Shown piece by piece: positions 49,410-59,831 of a stretch of 64,000 nucleotides of DNA; positions within the stretch are counted from its first letter, which is position 1; each line of letters opens with the position of its first letter. The translations under genes were made by a program, and so were the position numbers. The notes beneath the pieces are model-generated. The model did not search any database. It saw only the letters and a list, made by a program, of their open reading frames with translations, and had not been told where the DNA came from. This DNA comes from Candidatus Planktophila vernalis (GTDB lineage: Bacteria; Actinomycetota; Actinomycetes; Nanopelagicales; Nanopelagicaceae), in contig NZ_CP016776.1 of the NCBI RefSeq assembly GCF_002288185.1, positions 744,001-808,000 on the forward strand, read 5' to 3'.

Positions 49410-49411
49410 TC

Positions 49412-49753
49412 TTACTTACCCAGCGCTAACGGGGTGTGGAAACAGGTTCTTTCACCAGTATGGCAAGCAACACCTGTTTGCTCCACTCGAATGAGTAATG
49501 CATCTCCGTCACAATCCAAAGCGACAGAGATTACTTTTTGAAAGTGTCCAGAAGTTGCACCTTTAATCCAGAGTTCGTTTCGAGAGCGCGACCAATACGT
49601 TGCCTTTGCTGTACTAAGAGTCAGCGCAAGAGATTCTGAGTTCATATAAGCCAGCATTAAAATTTCATTCGTTGTTGAGTCTTGAACCACGGCAGGAATG
49701 AGTGTTGTTGGATCTTTAAGCAACGCTGTAACTGCTGGATCAAGTGAGCTCAT
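49412..49753 (-). CDS. hisI: Phosphoribosyl-AMP cyclohydrolase
   Basis: 113 residues, monofunctional (no HisE fusion). Metal-binding motifs [15 protein letters not shown] and [13 protein letters not shown] hold the Asp and Cys ligands. Opens the purine ring of PR-AMP, step three of histidine synthesis. Short leader of 14 nt after hisF. Confidence 0.97.
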   Translation of the reverse strand: MSSLDPAVTALLKDPTTLIPAVVQDSTTNEILMLAYMNSESLALTLSTAKATYWSRSRNELWIKGATSGHFQKVISVALDCDGDALLIRVEQTGVACHTGERTCFHTPLALGK

Positions 49754-49767
49754 GGAGTAATTCTGCC

Positions 49768-50541
49768 TTACCTTGCTGCCACGGCGCGCACGGGATAATT
49801 GTGCGAACCTAGGTAGGACTTCACATCACCTATGCGGTGTATTCCAAAGTGGAACACGCTTGCAGCAAGAAGTGCACCGGCCCCTGCATCTAGGGCTGCT
49901 GCGAAATCAGCCGAAGTTCCAGCACCTCCACTGGCAATCAATGGCACTTTTGAAACTGAACGCATTGCGGTAATCATTCCAATGTCATAACCAGCACGAG
50001 TTCCGTCGGCATCCATAGAGTTCAGAAGAATTTCACCGACGCCCAATGCACAAGCTTTTTCAATCCAGGCGATTGCATCAATATCTGTTCCTTCTCGACC
50101 GCCATGAGTTGTGACTTCAAAACCTGATTCGGTACGTGCACGGCGGGCATCGACAGAAAGGACAAGGACTTGTGAACCAAATCGATCTGCAATCTCTGCG
50201 ATTAATTCAGGTCGAGCTACTGCTGCAGTGTTAATTGAAACCTTGTCTGCTCCAGCTCGAAGTAAGCGATCTACATCAGAAACATTTCTAATGCCCCCGC
50301 CAACTGTGAGTGGAATAAAGACTTGTTCAGCTGTGCGGCGAACAACATCTAACGTTGTCTCTCGTCCATCAACGGTTGCTGAGATATCAAGAAAAGTTAA
50401 CTCGTCAGCACCTTCTGCCCCATAGAGAGCGGCCATCTCAACTGGATCTCCAGCATCAACAAGGTTTGTGAAGTTAACTCCCTTAACAACTCGACCATTA
50501 GTGACATCCAAGCAAGGAATGATGCGAACAGAAAGAGTCAT
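49768..50541 (-). CDS. hisF: Imidazole glycerol phosphate synthase, cyclase subunit
   Basis: 257-residue barrel that accepts ammonia from HisH. Catalytic Asp residues in [14 protein letters not shown] and [15 protein letters not shown]; phosphate loops [12 protein letters not shown] and [16 protein letters not shown] overlap with hisA. Confidence 0.98.
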   Translation of the reverse strand: MTLSVRIIPCLDVTNGRVVKGVNFTNLVDAGDPVEMAALYGAEGADELTFLDISATVDGRETTLDVVRRTAEQVFIPLTVGGGIRNVSDVDRLLRAGADKVSINTAAVARPELIAEIADRFGSQVLVLSVDARRARTESGFEVTTHGGREGTDIDAIAWIEKACALGVGEILLNSMDADGTRAGYDIGMITAMRSVSKVPLIASGGAGTSADFAAALDAGAGALLAASVFHFGIHRIGDVKSYLGSHNYPVRAVAAR

Positions 50542-51263
50542 CGTCCTGCAACTTTCAGCGCTTCTTGCAAAGTAAAAGCACCGGCATATAAAGCCTTACC
50601 AACAATGGCACCTTCAACACCTGTTGAATTGAGATCACACAATGCTTGAATATCAGCCAAAGAAGAGATACCACCACTAGCAACAACTGGTTTAGATGTT
50701 GCTGCACAGACAGATTTAAGAAGTTCCAAATTAGGCCCAGCTAACGTGCCATCTTTTGTCACATCAGTTACTACATAGCGAGCACAACCATCTTTATCTA
50801 ATCGTGAAAGAGTTTCAAAGAGATCCCCACCCTCTTTGGTCCATCCTCGCGCAGAAAGCACGTGACCGCGCACATCAAGTCCAACAGCAATGCGATCGCC
50901 GAATTCACCAATGACTCGAGCAGTCCATTCAGGATCTTCTAGGGCAGCTGTTCCAAGGTTTACTCGTGTGCAACCAGTTGCTAATGCTCTGCGCAACGAT
51001 TCATCATCTCTAATGCCGCCAGATAGTTCGACTTTAATATCAAGTGCGCCAACAACTTGTGCCAAGAGTTCAGCATTACTTCCGCGGCCAAAAGCAGCAT
51101 CAAGGTCAACAAGGTGTAACCACTCAGCTCCTGCTGCTTGAAACTCAAGTGCAACTTCAAGCGGTGCTCCATAAATACTCTCTTGGGCAAGCTCGCCTTG
51201 CACCAAGCGCACTGCACGCCCATCTTTAACATCTACTGCAGGCAGAAGCTCCAAGTAACTCAT
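50538..51263 (-). CDS. priA: Phosphoribosyl isomerase PriA (HisA, probably also TrpF)
   Basis: 241 residues. Closely resembles mycobacterial Pri[19 protein letters not shown] with the first catalytic Asp, [37 protein letters not shown] loop and [14 protein letters not shown] with the second Asp. In actinobacteria PriA isomerises both ProFAR (His) and PRA (Trp), and no trpF is present among the trp genes here, which supports the dual role. ATG start overlaps the hisH stop; a TTG five codons earlier is rejected. Confidence 0.95.
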   Translation of the reverse strand: MSYLELLPAVDVKDGRAVRLVQGELAQESIYGAPLEVALEFQAAGAEWLHLVDLDAAFGRGSNAELLAQVVGALDIKVELSGGIRDDESLRRALATGCTRVNLGTAALEDPEWTARVIGEFGDRIAVGLDVRGHVLSARGWTKEGGDLFETLSRLDKDGCARYVVTDVTKDGTLAGPNLELLKSVCAATSKPVVASGGISSLADIQALCDLNSTGVEGAIVGKALYAGAFTLQEALKVAGR

Positions 51264-51862
51264 AGTGCACTCACCCAATTCTTAATCAAAGCTAACCCTG
51301 CATCTCCGGACTTTTCTGGATGAAATTGCGTTGCCGAAACATAGCCATCTTCAACCACTGCCAAAAACTTCTCACCGTGAAAGCTCCACCCTTGCATCTT
51401 TCCGACTGCTTTCTTGGCTGCATATGAGTGCACGAAATAGAATGACTCGCCTGAAACTCCTTTTAACAAAGTGGAGTTCGGATCACTTTCAATATTGTTC
51501 CAACCCATATGAGGAAGTATTGGTGCCTTCAGGCGCGAGACTTCACCTTCCCAAACTCCAACACCTTTATGGTTTGTATTTTCAGCATGCTCGCTACCCT
51601 CTTGAAAAAGTATCTGCATACCAATACAAATTCCTAGTACAGGTCGTTCTTTCGCAATTCGCTCACGAATGATTGCTTCGCCATCAACAGATCTCAACCC
51701 CTGCATACATGCCGCAAAGGCTCCAACGCCGGGAACAACTAAGCCATCGGCTTCAAGTGCTGTGGCGCGATCTGATGTGACAACTACATCAACACCAGAA
51801 GTAGCAAAGGCTCTTTGTGCCGAACGTAAGTTGCCAGAACCATAATCAAGAATTGCGATCAA
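51260..51862 (-). CDS. hisH: Imidazole glycerol phosphate synthase, glutamine amidotransferase subunit
   Basis: 200-residue class I amidotransferase supplying ammonia to HisF. Nucleophile Cys in [12 protein letters not shown] (about 83), His-Glu of the triad in [12 protein letters not shown]. The start is TTG overlapping the hisB stop (TTGA) and gives the expected [14 protein letters not shown]. Confidence 0.96.
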   Translation of the reverse strand: MIAILDYGSGNLRSAQRAFATSGVDVVVTSDRATALEADGLVVPGVGAFAACMQGLRSVDGEAIIRERIAKERPVLGICIGMQILFQEGSEHAENTNHKGVGVWEGEVSRLKAPILPHMGWNNIESDPNSTLLKGVSGESFYFVHSYAAKKAVGKMQGWSFHGEKFLAVVEDGYVSATQFHPEKSGDAGLALIKNWVSAL

Positions 51863-52443
51863 AGAGAGCCTTTAGTTGAAGGAATACCTGCAACTCTGCC
51901 ATCGAGTGAAACTGCATCACGTAGTGCACGTGCAACAGCTTTGAACTGTGCTTCAAAAACATGGTGCGCATTTCTTCCTTCAAGCACACGGATATGCAGG
52001 GCAATATGTGCTTCTGCAACTATTGATTCCCAAATATGTTTTCCAAGTGTTGTATCAAAAGTTCCAATGAGCTCAACAATCTCTGGCTGACGGTGGACTA
52101 AATATGGACGGCCAGAGAGATCAACTGCAGCTTGAACTAAAACTTCATCAAGTGGAACCATCGAATCACCGAAGCGGCGAATGCCTGCTTTGTCCCCCAA
52201 CGCTTCACGTAGGGCTTGGCCAAATGCCAGTGATGTGTCTTCAACACTGTGATGAGAATCGACTTCAACGTCACCCGTTGTCTTAATAGTGAGATTAAAG
52301 CCTGAGTGCTTACCGAGCTGAGACATCATGTGGTCAAAAAACGGCACACCAGTAGAAACATCGATAACGCCTTGTCCATCTAGGTTAAGTTCAACTAAAA
52401 CATGTGACTCTTTAGTTGCTCTTTCGACTCGTGCAGTTCTCAT
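51859..52443 (-). CDS. hisB: Imidazoleglycerol-phosphate dehydratase
   Basis: 194-residue monofunctional IGPD, not fused to a phosphatase. Manganese-binding His/Glu motifs are clear: FFDHMMSQLGKHSGF, DSHHSVEDT, and EGRNAHHVFEAQFKA near the end. Confidence 0.97.
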   Translation of the reverse strand: MRTARVERATKESHVLVELNLDGQGVIDVSTGVPFFDHMMSQLGKHSGFNLTIKTTGDVEVDSHHSVEDTSLAFGQALREALGDKAGIRRFGDSMVPLDEVLVQAAVDLSGRPYLVHRQPEIVELIGTFDTTLGKHIWESIVAEAHIALHIRVLEGRNAHHVFEAQFKAVARALRDAVSLDGRVAGIPSTKGSL

Positions 52444-52455
52444 GGTGGCCTCTCT

Positions 52456-53541
52456 TTAGATGAGTTCTTTTAATGCAGTTATAAATAATGTGTTTTCGGC
52501 TTCATTGCCGACAGTTACTCGCAAATACCCTGGTAGTCCGACATCTCGAATTAGGACGCCTTTACCGAGTAGTTCACTCCAAAGTTTAGGGGCTTCGGCC
52601 TTAAATCCTGTAAACAAGATGAAGTTGGCGCTGCTCGGGACAACCTTGAGCCCGAGTGCGTGTAACTGCGCAGTCATTGCCTCCCGAGCCCGTATCAACT
52701 CAGAGACATATCCCAGTAGTTCGTCTTTGAAATCTATGGCAACTGATGCCGCAGCTTGAGTCAATGCACTTAAGTGATACGGCAATCTCACAAGCATCAT
52801 GGCATCTTTTACCGAACTATCACAGAGCATGTATCCCACTCGTGCTCCTGCAAATGCAAACGCTTTACTCATTGTCCGTATAACAACAACATGAGGATTC
52901 TTAGCTATGAGTGTTACTGCAGAATCTTCAGTTGAAAATTCAGCGTATGCCTCATCCACAATCAGTAGACCATTGACCTTTGCTACAGCATCAGCAAGTG
53001 ACTTAATTTGTGAGATTGAAACAGATCCACCTGTTGGATTGTTAGGCGTTGTGATAAAAGTTAATGCTGGCTTAATCTGCACAATTTGCTCAATAGCAAG
53101 TTCGACGTTTAGTGAGAAATCAGAATTTCGCTTTCCATCCACCCAATTTGTTCCACACACCTTGGCAATGAGTGGGTGCATTGAATAAGAGGGCGTGAAG
53201 CCAAGTGCACTCCCCTGACCGAATGCTAGAAAAATAGATTGAATAATCTCATTACTGCCATTAGCTGCCCAAATGTTATCTATTGTGAGATTTACCCTAG
53301 ACGTTGAATTGATGTATCCAGCCAACTTAGTTCGCAGTTCATTGGCATCACGATCTGGATAACGATTCAAATTCGCTGCCGCAACCATCACAGCATCAGC
53401 AATCGCTTTCTGCAGAGCAGGTGAAGGTGAATAGGGATTCTCATTAGTGTTCAATGATGCTTGCGCAGGAACTTGTGGTGCGCCATAAGGAGTAAGAGGA
53501 GTTAAGTCCTTGCGCAGAGGCAACCAAGTTGGCCAATTCAT
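52456..53541 (-). CDS. hisC: Histidinol-phosphate aminotransferase
   Basis: 361-residue fold-type I PLP enzyme. N-terminal LNTNENPYSPSPAL, substrate loop TTPNNPTGGSVS, Asp-Tyr in LLIVDEAYAEF, PLP Lys in RTMSKAFAFAGARVGY (about 220) and Arg in YLRVTVG. ATG follows directly on the hisD stop with no spacer. Confidence 0.96.
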   Translation of the reverse strand: MNWPTWLPLRKDLTPLTPYGAPQVPAQASLNTNENPYSPSPALQKAIADAVMVAAANLNRYPDRDANELRTKLAGYINSTSRVNLTIDNIWAANGSNEIIQSIFLAFGQGSALGFTPSYSMHPLIAKVCGTNWVDGKRNSDFSLNVELAIEQIVQIKPALTFITTPNNPTGGSVSISQIKSLADAVAKVNGLLIVDEAYAEFSTEDSAVTLIAKNPHVVVIRTMSKAFAFAGARVGYMLCDSSVKDAMMLVRLPYHLSALTQAAASVAIDFKDELLGYVSELIRAREAMTAQLHALGLKVVPSSANFILFTGFKAEAPKLWSELLGKGVLIRDVGLPGYLRVTVGNEAENTLFITALKELI

Positions 53542-54849
53542 TTACGAATTTTCCAATCTAATTGTCATTGCTTGCCCATGTGCGGGTAAGTCCTCTGAAT
53601 TAGCTAGCGTCACAACTGTCGGAACTAAATCAGTAAATGCTTTTTCGCCATATTCAATGAAGTGAAGTCCACGCAGAAATGTCTGAACAGATAATCCACT
53701 TGAGTGGCAAGCACATCCGCCTGTAGGCAGGACGTGGTTAGAGCCTGCCGAGTAATCTCCAAGTGAGACTGGTGAGAAGCGTCCGATAAAGACTGCTCCA
53801 GCGTTTCTAATTTGTGCAGCATCTTCGCGCGAATTCTTTGTCTGAATTTCTAAGTGCTCTGCAGCATAAGCATTAACAACATCAATCCCCTGCTTCATGT
53901 CATCGACTAAGACAATTGCTGACTGAACGCCTGAAAGGGCAGATGTAATTCGCTCCTTGTGTTTAGTCTTTCCAACTTGAATCTTAAGTTCGGACTCAAC
54001 CTTGTTTGCTAAATCAATTGAGTCGGTAACCAAAATCGCTGCCGCGATTACATCGTGCTCGGCTTGGCTAATTAGATCTGCTGCAACATCACTTGCTCGA
54101 GCAGAAGAGTCAGCCAGAATTGCAATTTCAGTTGGGCCAGCTTCTGAATCAATTCCAATCACACCACGTAATGCGCGTTTTGCAGCAGCTACATAGATAT
54201 TGCCTGGACCTGTAACCAGATCACTCTTTTCACACAGACCTTCAACACCATAAGCAAACATGGCAATCGCCTGGGCTCCCCCAACAGCAAAGACTTCAGT
54301 TACACCAAGTAGTGCACACGTTGCCAAAATAGTTGGGTGAGGCAGACCTGCGAATTCTTTTTGCGGTGGTGAAGCAACAGCTATCGATGAAACCTTTGCA
54401 ATTTGTGCAGGTACCACATTCATGACAACGCTACTTGGATATACCGCTCGTCCACCTGGAACATAAAGACCCACACGATCAACTGGGATCCACTTTTCAG
54501 TAACCGTGCCACCGTCAACAACGTTCGTAGTCCTATCAGCTCTTACCTGATCATTATGAACTTTTCTCACTCGTTCAATTGAAAGCTCTAACGCTGCCCG
54601 AATTGCAGGATCTAATGACGCTAAAGCCGAATCCAAAGCCTGCTGTGGAACACGAATAGAAGCAGGAGTTACGCCATCGAATTCTTGCGCCAATTTAATG
54701 AGTTCGCTTTCTCCACCGGTTTTCACACGGTGCAGAATTGGCTCAACCAGAGCCATAGCTTGGGCAACATCTAAAGCTGCACGCGGAAGTTCGGCGTTAT
54801 ATCCAGCCTTAGTAAGGGCTTTGCCACGAAGATCAACGGTGCGAATCAC
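53542..54849 (-). CDS. hisD: Histidinol dehydrogenase
   Basis: 435 residues. Zinc- and NAD-dependent two-step oxidation of histidinol to histidine. Signature [18 protein letters not shown] and [15 protein letters not shown]; catalytic and zinc residues in [17 protein letters not shown], and NHVLPTGG near the C-terminus. The start is GTG with no ribosome-binding site, 6 nt after a TAnnnT hexamer, so the his-trp message probably starts at this codon. Confidence 0.97.
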   Translation of the reverse strand: MIRTVDLRGKALTKAGYNAELPRAALDVAQAMALVEPILHRVKTGGESELIKLAQEFDGVTPASIRVPQQALDSALASLDPAIRAALELSIERVRKVHNDQVRADRTTNVVDGGTVTEKWIPVDRVGLYVPGGRAVYPSSVVMNVVPAQIAKVSSIAVASPPQKEFAGLPHPTILATCALLGVTEVFAVGGAQAIAMFAYGVEGLCEKSDLVTGPGNIYVAAAKRALRGVIGIDSEAGPTEIAILADSSARASDVAADLISQAEHDVIAAAILVTDSIDLANKVESELKIQVGKTKHKERITSALSGVQSAIVLVDDMKQGIDVVNAYAAEHLEIQTKNSREDAAQIRNAGAVFIGRFSPVSLGDYSAGSNHVLPTGGCACHSSGLSVQTFLRGLHFIEYGEKAFTDLVPTVVTLANSEDLPAHGQAMTIRLENS

Positions 54850-54861
54850 ATGCTAATTGTA
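54850..54861 (-). promoter_or_regulatory. Putative leaderless promoter of the his-trp operon
   Basis: Minus strand TACAAT (54856-54861) is a near-consensus -10, followed by 6 nt and then the hisD GTG. It lies in the 42-nt gap after dnaE. No -35, attenuator or leader peptide is visible, so control by His or Trp is not evident here. Confidence 0.5.
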
Positions 54862-54891
54862 ACGGCTGAGCCCAACACGGCGGACTTGAAT

Positions 54892-57800
54892 TTAAACCAG
54901 GCAGTTAGGCCCAAGAATAGATTTGAGATCTGCGCTCAGTGATGGAGAAGCTGTGACCGATGCATCAATCTTCATTACTGTGCTGCTGCCATTTTCACTC
55001 AATGACAGATGCACTTCTCGCTTACCTGGATGTGAACGCAAAATTTCCTTAATGCGATCAACCACAGGTGGCGTGCACTGAGACATTGGAATTGAAATCA
55101 CAAGAGGACCTGTAGGACCTGCAGAAATATCTGGCATAGACATTTCAAGGGCTGTAAATCGCAGGTTCTCTTCACGGCGATCAACGCGACCACGAACAGT
55201 CACAATTCGATCCTCAGTTAGCGACATTGAATACTGGTTGTAGGTGTTTGAGAAGAAGAGAACTTCCAAAGATCCTTCAAGATCTTCAATTGTTACTACG
55301 GCCCATGAAGCTCCTTGCCTTGAAACCTTGCGAGTAACGCTAGTGATTAAGCCGCCGATAGTGACAACTGATTCATGTTGCGCGCCTTCATCAACTAATT
55401 CACTGATAGACATATCTGTATTTGCGCGAAGCACATGTTCAACGCCTAAAAGTGGATGATCGGAAACATAGAGACCCAGCATCTCGCGCTCATAGCTAAG
55501 CAGCATCGCCTTATCCCACTCACCAGTTGGGATCTCAATATCTAATCCTGAAACCTCAGTGATGGCTTCTCCACCAAATAAATCAAATTGTCCAATGGCC
55601 TCAGCACGCTTGCTCTCAATAACAGAATCAATTGCCTCCAAGTGAACAGCAATCAAGCCCTTACGAGTTGCTCCAAGTGAGCCAAAAGCTCCCGCCTTAA
55701 TCAAGGATTCAATTGTCTTCTTGTTACACACTTGCGCATCTACTTTTGCTAAGAAATCACCAAAGGATGTGAATCGACCTTTACTCTCACGCGCAGCTTT
55801 AATGGATGCAACAACGCCTTCACCAACATTTCTAATTGCTGCAAGACCAAAGCGAATATCTTTTCCACGAGGGGTATATTCACCATTTGATTCATTGACA
55901 TCCGGTGGCAACACATTAATTCCCATACGGCGGCATTCACTTAAATACAAGGCAGATTTATCTTTATCATCTCGAACGCTAGTCAACAGCGCAGCCATGT
56001 ATTCAGTTGGGTAGTTAGTCTTTAAATAAGCCGTCCAATATGACACAACACCATAGCCGGCTGAGTGTGCTCGGTTGAAAGCGTAATCAGAGAATGGAAT
56101 AAGAACGTCCCATAAGCGTTTGATAGCAGCAGTTGAGAAACCATTGGCCTGCATACCCGCTTCAAAAGGAATATATTCCTTATCCAAAATATCTTTGTTC
56201 TTCTTACCCATCGCCTTACGCAAAAGATCTGCACGTCCGAGTGAGAACCCAGCAACCTTTTGTGCAATAGCCATTACTTGTTCCTGATAAACAATTAGGC
56301 CGTATGTGTCACCAAGAATTTCGTGCAAAGGTTCTGATAGCTCTTGGTGAATAGGTTCAACTGGCTTTCGCTTGTTTTTGCGATCGGCGTAGTTGTTATG
56401 TGCATTCTCACCCATAGGACCTGGACGATAGAGAGCGATAACAGCCGAAATATCTTCAAAAGAATCCGGTGACATAGATTTGAGCAACGCACGCATTGGT
56501 CCACCATCGAGCTGGAACACACCCAGAGTGTCACCGCGTGAGAGCAGTTCATATGTCTTTTTATCATCGAGCTTTAAATCCTCTAACACCACATCAATGT
56601 TTTGGTTCTCTTTAATGTTGAGCAGCGCATCATCTAGAACAGAGAGGTTTCGAAGGCCCAAGAAGTCCATCTTGAGTAAGCCAATGGATTCACATGCACC
56701 CATATCAAACTGAGTAATGATTGCGCCATCTGCTTCGCGGCGATGGATTGGAATGACATCGAGTAATGGTTCGCGAGAGAGAATAACTCCAGCTGCGTGA
56801 ACACCCCACTGGCGCTTTAATCCTTCAAGACCACGGGCCGTATCAACCACTCGCTTTGAATCTGGATCTGATTCATACAGTGATCGGAACTCCCCTGCTT
56901 CACCGTAGCGATCATCTTTAGAATCAAAGATTCCACCAAGAGAAATATCTTTACCCATAACCGATGGCGGCAAAGCCTTTGTTAACTTCTCACCAATGAC
57001 GTATGGATAACCTAGAACGCGTGTTGAGTCCTTAATCGCTTGCTTGGATTTAATGGTTCCATAAGTGATGATCTGAGCAACCCGATCTTCGCCATATTTA
57101 TTTGTTGCATAACGAATCATTTCGCTGCGACGACGCTCATCAAAGTCCAAGTCGATATCAGGCATAGAGATACGTTCTGGATTAAGAAAGCGCTCGAACA
57201 AAAGTCCATGTTCAAGTGGATCTAAACCAGTAATACCAAGTGAATAAGCAACCAGTGAACCTGGAGCCGATCCTCGACCTGGTCCAACCCGAATACCAAC
57301 TTTCTTTGCATGTCCTACTAAGTCAGCAACAACAAGGAAGTAACCAGGAAAACCCATCTTCTCCATCACACCTAGTTCATAATCAAGACGAGATTCGTGT
57401 GCAGGTGTGAGCTTGTCCCCCAAACGCTCCTTCATGCCGCGCACGGCTTCCTTCTTAAGCCAAGAATCTTCCGTCTCTCCAGCTGGAACACTAAATTGCG
57501 GAAGGAGATTTTCATTTTCTCGCATAGTCACATCACAGCGCTCGGCAATAAGTAATGTGTTATCGCAACTCTCTGGAATGTCCTTAAAGAGCTCTCGCAT
57601 CTGTGCCGGAGTTTTGACATAGAAAGAGTCATTATCGAATTTAAATCGCTTGGGATCTGCCAATGTAGAACCAGATTGAACGCAGAGCAGAGCCTCATGT
57701 GCACCAGAGTCTGCTTGTAATGTGTAGTGCAGATCATTGGTTGCAAGAAGTGGAAGGCCTAACTCTTTTCCAAGCTTGAGCAAGTCAGCTTTGACGCGAG

Positions 57801-58389
57801 TTTCAATATCAATTCCATGATCCATTACCTCTAAAAAGAAATTGCCTTCACCAAAAATATCTCGATAATCACTTGCAGCCTTTATTGCCTCTTTATATGC
57901 ACCCATTCTCAAACGAGTTTGGATCTCTCCACCTGGGCAACCCGTAGTCGCAATCAATCCCTTGGAATACTGAGCTAGAAGTTCTCTATCCATGCGGGGC
58001 TTGTAGTAATAACCTTCAAGGGATGCAAGAGAAGATAGACGAAAGAGATTGCCGAGACCAACATTATTCTCAGCCAAAATTGTCATGTGCGTGTAAGCAC
58101 CGCCACCGGAAACATCATCTTCACCACCACTTGCCCACTGCACTCTCTTTTTATCAAAGCGAGATTCAGGGGCAACGTAGGCTTCAATTCCAATGATTGG
58201 CTTAACACCAGCTTTTTTCGCTTGCTTATAAAACTCATAAGCACCAAAAACATTTCCATGATCTGTCATTGCAATTGCTGGCATGCCTTGTCTGACAACT
58301 TCTTGCATTAAATCGGGAACACGCGCTGCGCCATCGAGCATTGAATACTCGGTATGGACGTGCAGATGTACGAAATTCTCAGAAGTCAT
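54892..58389 (-). CDS. dnaE: DNA polymerase III alpha subunit with intact PHP domain
   Basis: 1,165-residue replicative polymerase. PHP domain at 1-290 keeps all nine metal ligands expected from mycobacterial DnaE1: His10, His12, Asp19, His44, Glu69, His101, Cys151, Asp219 and His221, so it likely proofreads. Palm motifs GPGRGSAPGSLVAYSLGI and PDIDLDFDERRR (catalytic Asps near 400), fingers and beta-clamp region follow, then an OB domain (VVTIGGLITSVTRKVSRQG). Nineteen nt after rluD on the same strand. Confidence 0.97.
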   Translation of the reverse strand: MTSENFVHLHVHTEYSMLDGAARVPDLMQEVVRQGMPAIAMTDHGNVFGAYEFYKQAKKAGVKPIIGIEAYVAPESRFDKKRVQWASGGEDDVSGGGAYTHMTILAENNVGLGNLFRLSSLASLEGYYYKPRMDRELLAQYSKGLIATTGCPGGEIQTRLRMGAYKEAIKAASDYRDIFGEGNFFLEVMDHGIDIETRVKADLLKLGKELGLPLLATNDLHYTLQADSGAHEALLCVQSGSTLADPKRFKFDNDSFYVKTPAQMRELFKDIPESCDNTLLIAERCDVTMRENENLLPQFSVPAGETEDSWLKKEAVRGMKERLGDKLTPAHESRLDYELGVMEKMGFPGYFLVVADLVGHAKKVGIRVGPGRGSAPGSLVAYSLGITGLDPLEHGLLFERFLNPERISMPDIDLDFDERRRSEMIRYATNKYGEDRVAQIITYGTIKSKQAIKDSTRVLGYPYVIGEKLTKALPPSVMGKDISLGGIFDSKDDRYGEAGEFRSLYESDPDSKRVVDTARGLEGLKRQWGVHAAGVILSREPLLDVIPIHRREADGAIITQFDMGACESIGLLKMDFLGLRNLSVLDDALLNIKENQNIDVVLEDLKLDDKKTYELLSRGDTLGVFQLDGGPMRALLKSMSPDSFEDISAVIALYRPGPMGENAHNNYADRKNKRKPVEPIHQELSEPLHEILGDTYGLIVYQEQVMAIAQKVAGFSLGRADLLRKAMGKKNKDILDKEYIPFEAGMQANGFSTAAIKRLWDVLIPFSDYAFNRAHSAGYGVVSYWTAYLKTNYPTEYMAALLTSVRDDKDKSALYLSECRRMGINVLPPDVNESNGEYTPRGKDIRFGLAAIRNVGEGVVASIKAARESKGRFTSFGDFLAKVDAQVCNKKTIESLIKAGAFGSLGATRKGLIAVHLEAIDSVIESKRAEAIGQFDLFGGEAITEVSGLDIEIPTGEWDKAMLLSYEREMLGLYVSDHPLLGVEHVLRANTDMSISELVDEGAQHESVVTIGGLITSVTRKVSRQGASWAVVTIEDLEGSLEVLFFSNTYNQYSMSLTEDRIVTVRGRVDRREENLRFTALEMSMPDISAGPTGPLVISIPMSQCTPPVVDRIKEILRSHPGKREVHLSLSENGSSTVMKIDASVTASPSLSADLKSILGPNCLV

Positions 58390-58408
58390 GGTGGTCGTAG
58401 ATTATTAC

Positions 58409-59350
58409 TTAAGGCAGAACTGCATCAGATAGCAACGCTAATGAGCGTGTGAGATCGGCTGGGTATGGAGCTTCAAAACTCAGGTGTTCACCAGTAATAG
58501 GGTGGTCAAACATGAGCTCCTTGGCGTGTAGCCAAGGTCGTCTCATCTCTAGAGATTTAGCCAAAACAGGATCTGCGCCATATGTTGTGTCGCCAACAAG
58601 TGGATGGTTGAGTGCAGAGAAGTGGACACGGATTTGGTGTGTACGACCGGTTTCTAATTCAACTTTGGCTAATGAAACACCTCGATAAAACTCAATAACT
58701 TCATAATGGGTTATGGAATCTTTTCCTGTTGCCACTACTGCGAAACGATGATCCTCTTTTGGATGACGATCAATAGGTGCATCAATAGTTCCAGTGGTTG
58801 GATCCATATGACCTTGAATCAGTGCATGATAAATCTTGTCCACAGTGCGATTTCTAAAGGCATCCTTTAACACAGTAAATGCTCGATCACTTTTAGCAAC
58901 AATCATTAACCCGCTAGTGCCAACATCTAGGCGATGAACAATGCCTTGTCGCTCTGCTGCCCCACTTGTTGAAATTGAATAACCGGCTGCCATCAATGCA
59001 CCGACAACAGTTGGTCCCGTCCATCCTGGACTTGGATGGGCAGCACAACCCACGGGCTTATCAATAACAACGATTGCATCATCGTCATAAACAATTGAAA
59101 GGCCCTCTAGCGGAGTGAGCGGAATTGGATCTTGATTAATTGGAGCTGGCATCAACACATCAATAACTTGGTTGGCGCTCACGCGATCTGATTTAGCCAT
59201 GGCTTTTCCAGATGTTCTGATATCGCCATCTTCGAGCAGCTTAACTACTGCTGTGCGCGAAAGGCCCAGCACACGGGTGAGAGCACTATCGATTCGCTCA
59301 CCAGCAACGCCTTCTGGCACTGACAGGGTGCGCTGTTCTCGATTACTCAT
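58409..59350 (-). CDS. rluD: Large-subunit rRNA pseudouridine synthase RluD family
   Basis: 313 residues. N-terminal S4 RNA-binding domain (GERIDSALTRVLGLSRTAVVK) and RluA-type catalytic domain with the Asp in HRLDVGTSGLMIVAK (about 140), then KIYHALIQGH and GRTHQIRVHFSAL. Expected to modify helix 69 of 23S rRNA, though RluA-family targets vary. ATGA overlap with lspA. Confidence 0.93.
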   Translation of the reverse strand: MSNREQRTLSVPEGVAGERIDSALTRVLGLSRTAVVKLLEDGDIRTSGKAMAKSDRVSANQVIDVLMPAPINQDPIPLTPLEGLSIVYDDDAIVVIDKPVGCAAHPSPGWTGPTVVGALMAAGYSISTSGAAERQGIVHRLDVGTSGLMIVAKSDRAFTVLKDAFRNRTVDKIYHALIQGHMDPTTGTIDAPIDRHPKEDHRFAVVATGKDSITHYEVIEFYRGVSLAKVELETGRTHQIRVHFSALNHPLVGDTTYGADPVLAKSLEMRRPWLHAKELMFDHPITGEHLSFEAPYPADLTRSLALLSDAVLP

Positions 59351-59829
59351 ATCAACTCTTCTTTTTTAATTGGTGGAATGTTTCGCGCAGTTAAAACAAC
59401 AGATATAAAGGCAGCAACCACGATTGCGGTGTCTGCAATATTGAATATAGGCCAATTAGGCAGTTGTAACCAATCAATAACATGGCCACGAAGCAATCCT
59501 GGCTCTCTGAATATGCGATCAGTCAGATTTCCTAAAACTCCACCCATTACTAGGCCTAAAACAACTCCCCAACCCTTTGAGGTCAATGCAGGTGCGTAAT
59601 AAGCAATTGCGATTAATACAGCAATTCCAAAGAGAGATAGAAACAGAGTTGCCCCTTCAGCAAAAGAAAAGGCAGCTCCAGAGTTTCTCACGAAGGTGAG
59701 TTGAAAAAGTGAGCCAATGACTTTTACTGGACCTCGGTTGGACAAATAATCTACTGCCCAGATTTTGGTTGCTAAATCCGCAAGCCAGATAAGCAAGGCA
59801 ACACCTAAGAGTGTGCGCCACACGCGCAC
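59347..59829 (-). CDS. lspA: Lipoprotein signal peptidase
   Basis: 160 residues, four transmembrane segments. Catalytic Asp residues lie in GGVLGNLTDRIF and IFNIADTAIVV; the NSGAAFSF motif is present. Start taken as the GTG two nt after the dksA-like stop (MRVWRTLLGVALLI); a second GTG two codons later is possible, while an upstream reading overlapping the dksA-like gene by 90 bp is not homologous. Confidence 0.94.
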   Translation of the reverse strand: MRVWRTLLGVALLIWLADLATKIWAVDYLSNRGPVKVIGSLFQLTFVRNSGAAFSFAEGATLFLSLFGIAVLIAIAYYAPALTSKGWGVVLGLVMGGVLGNLTDRIFREPGLLRGHVIDWLQLPNWPIFNIADTAIVVAAFISVVLTARNIPPIKKEELI

Positions 59830-59831
59830 TG

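Noticed and set aside
54850-54891. Trp or His attenuator or leader peptide before hisD
   Set aside because: The 42-nt gap has a -10 directly before the GTG and no room for a leader; no run of His or Trp codons is seen.
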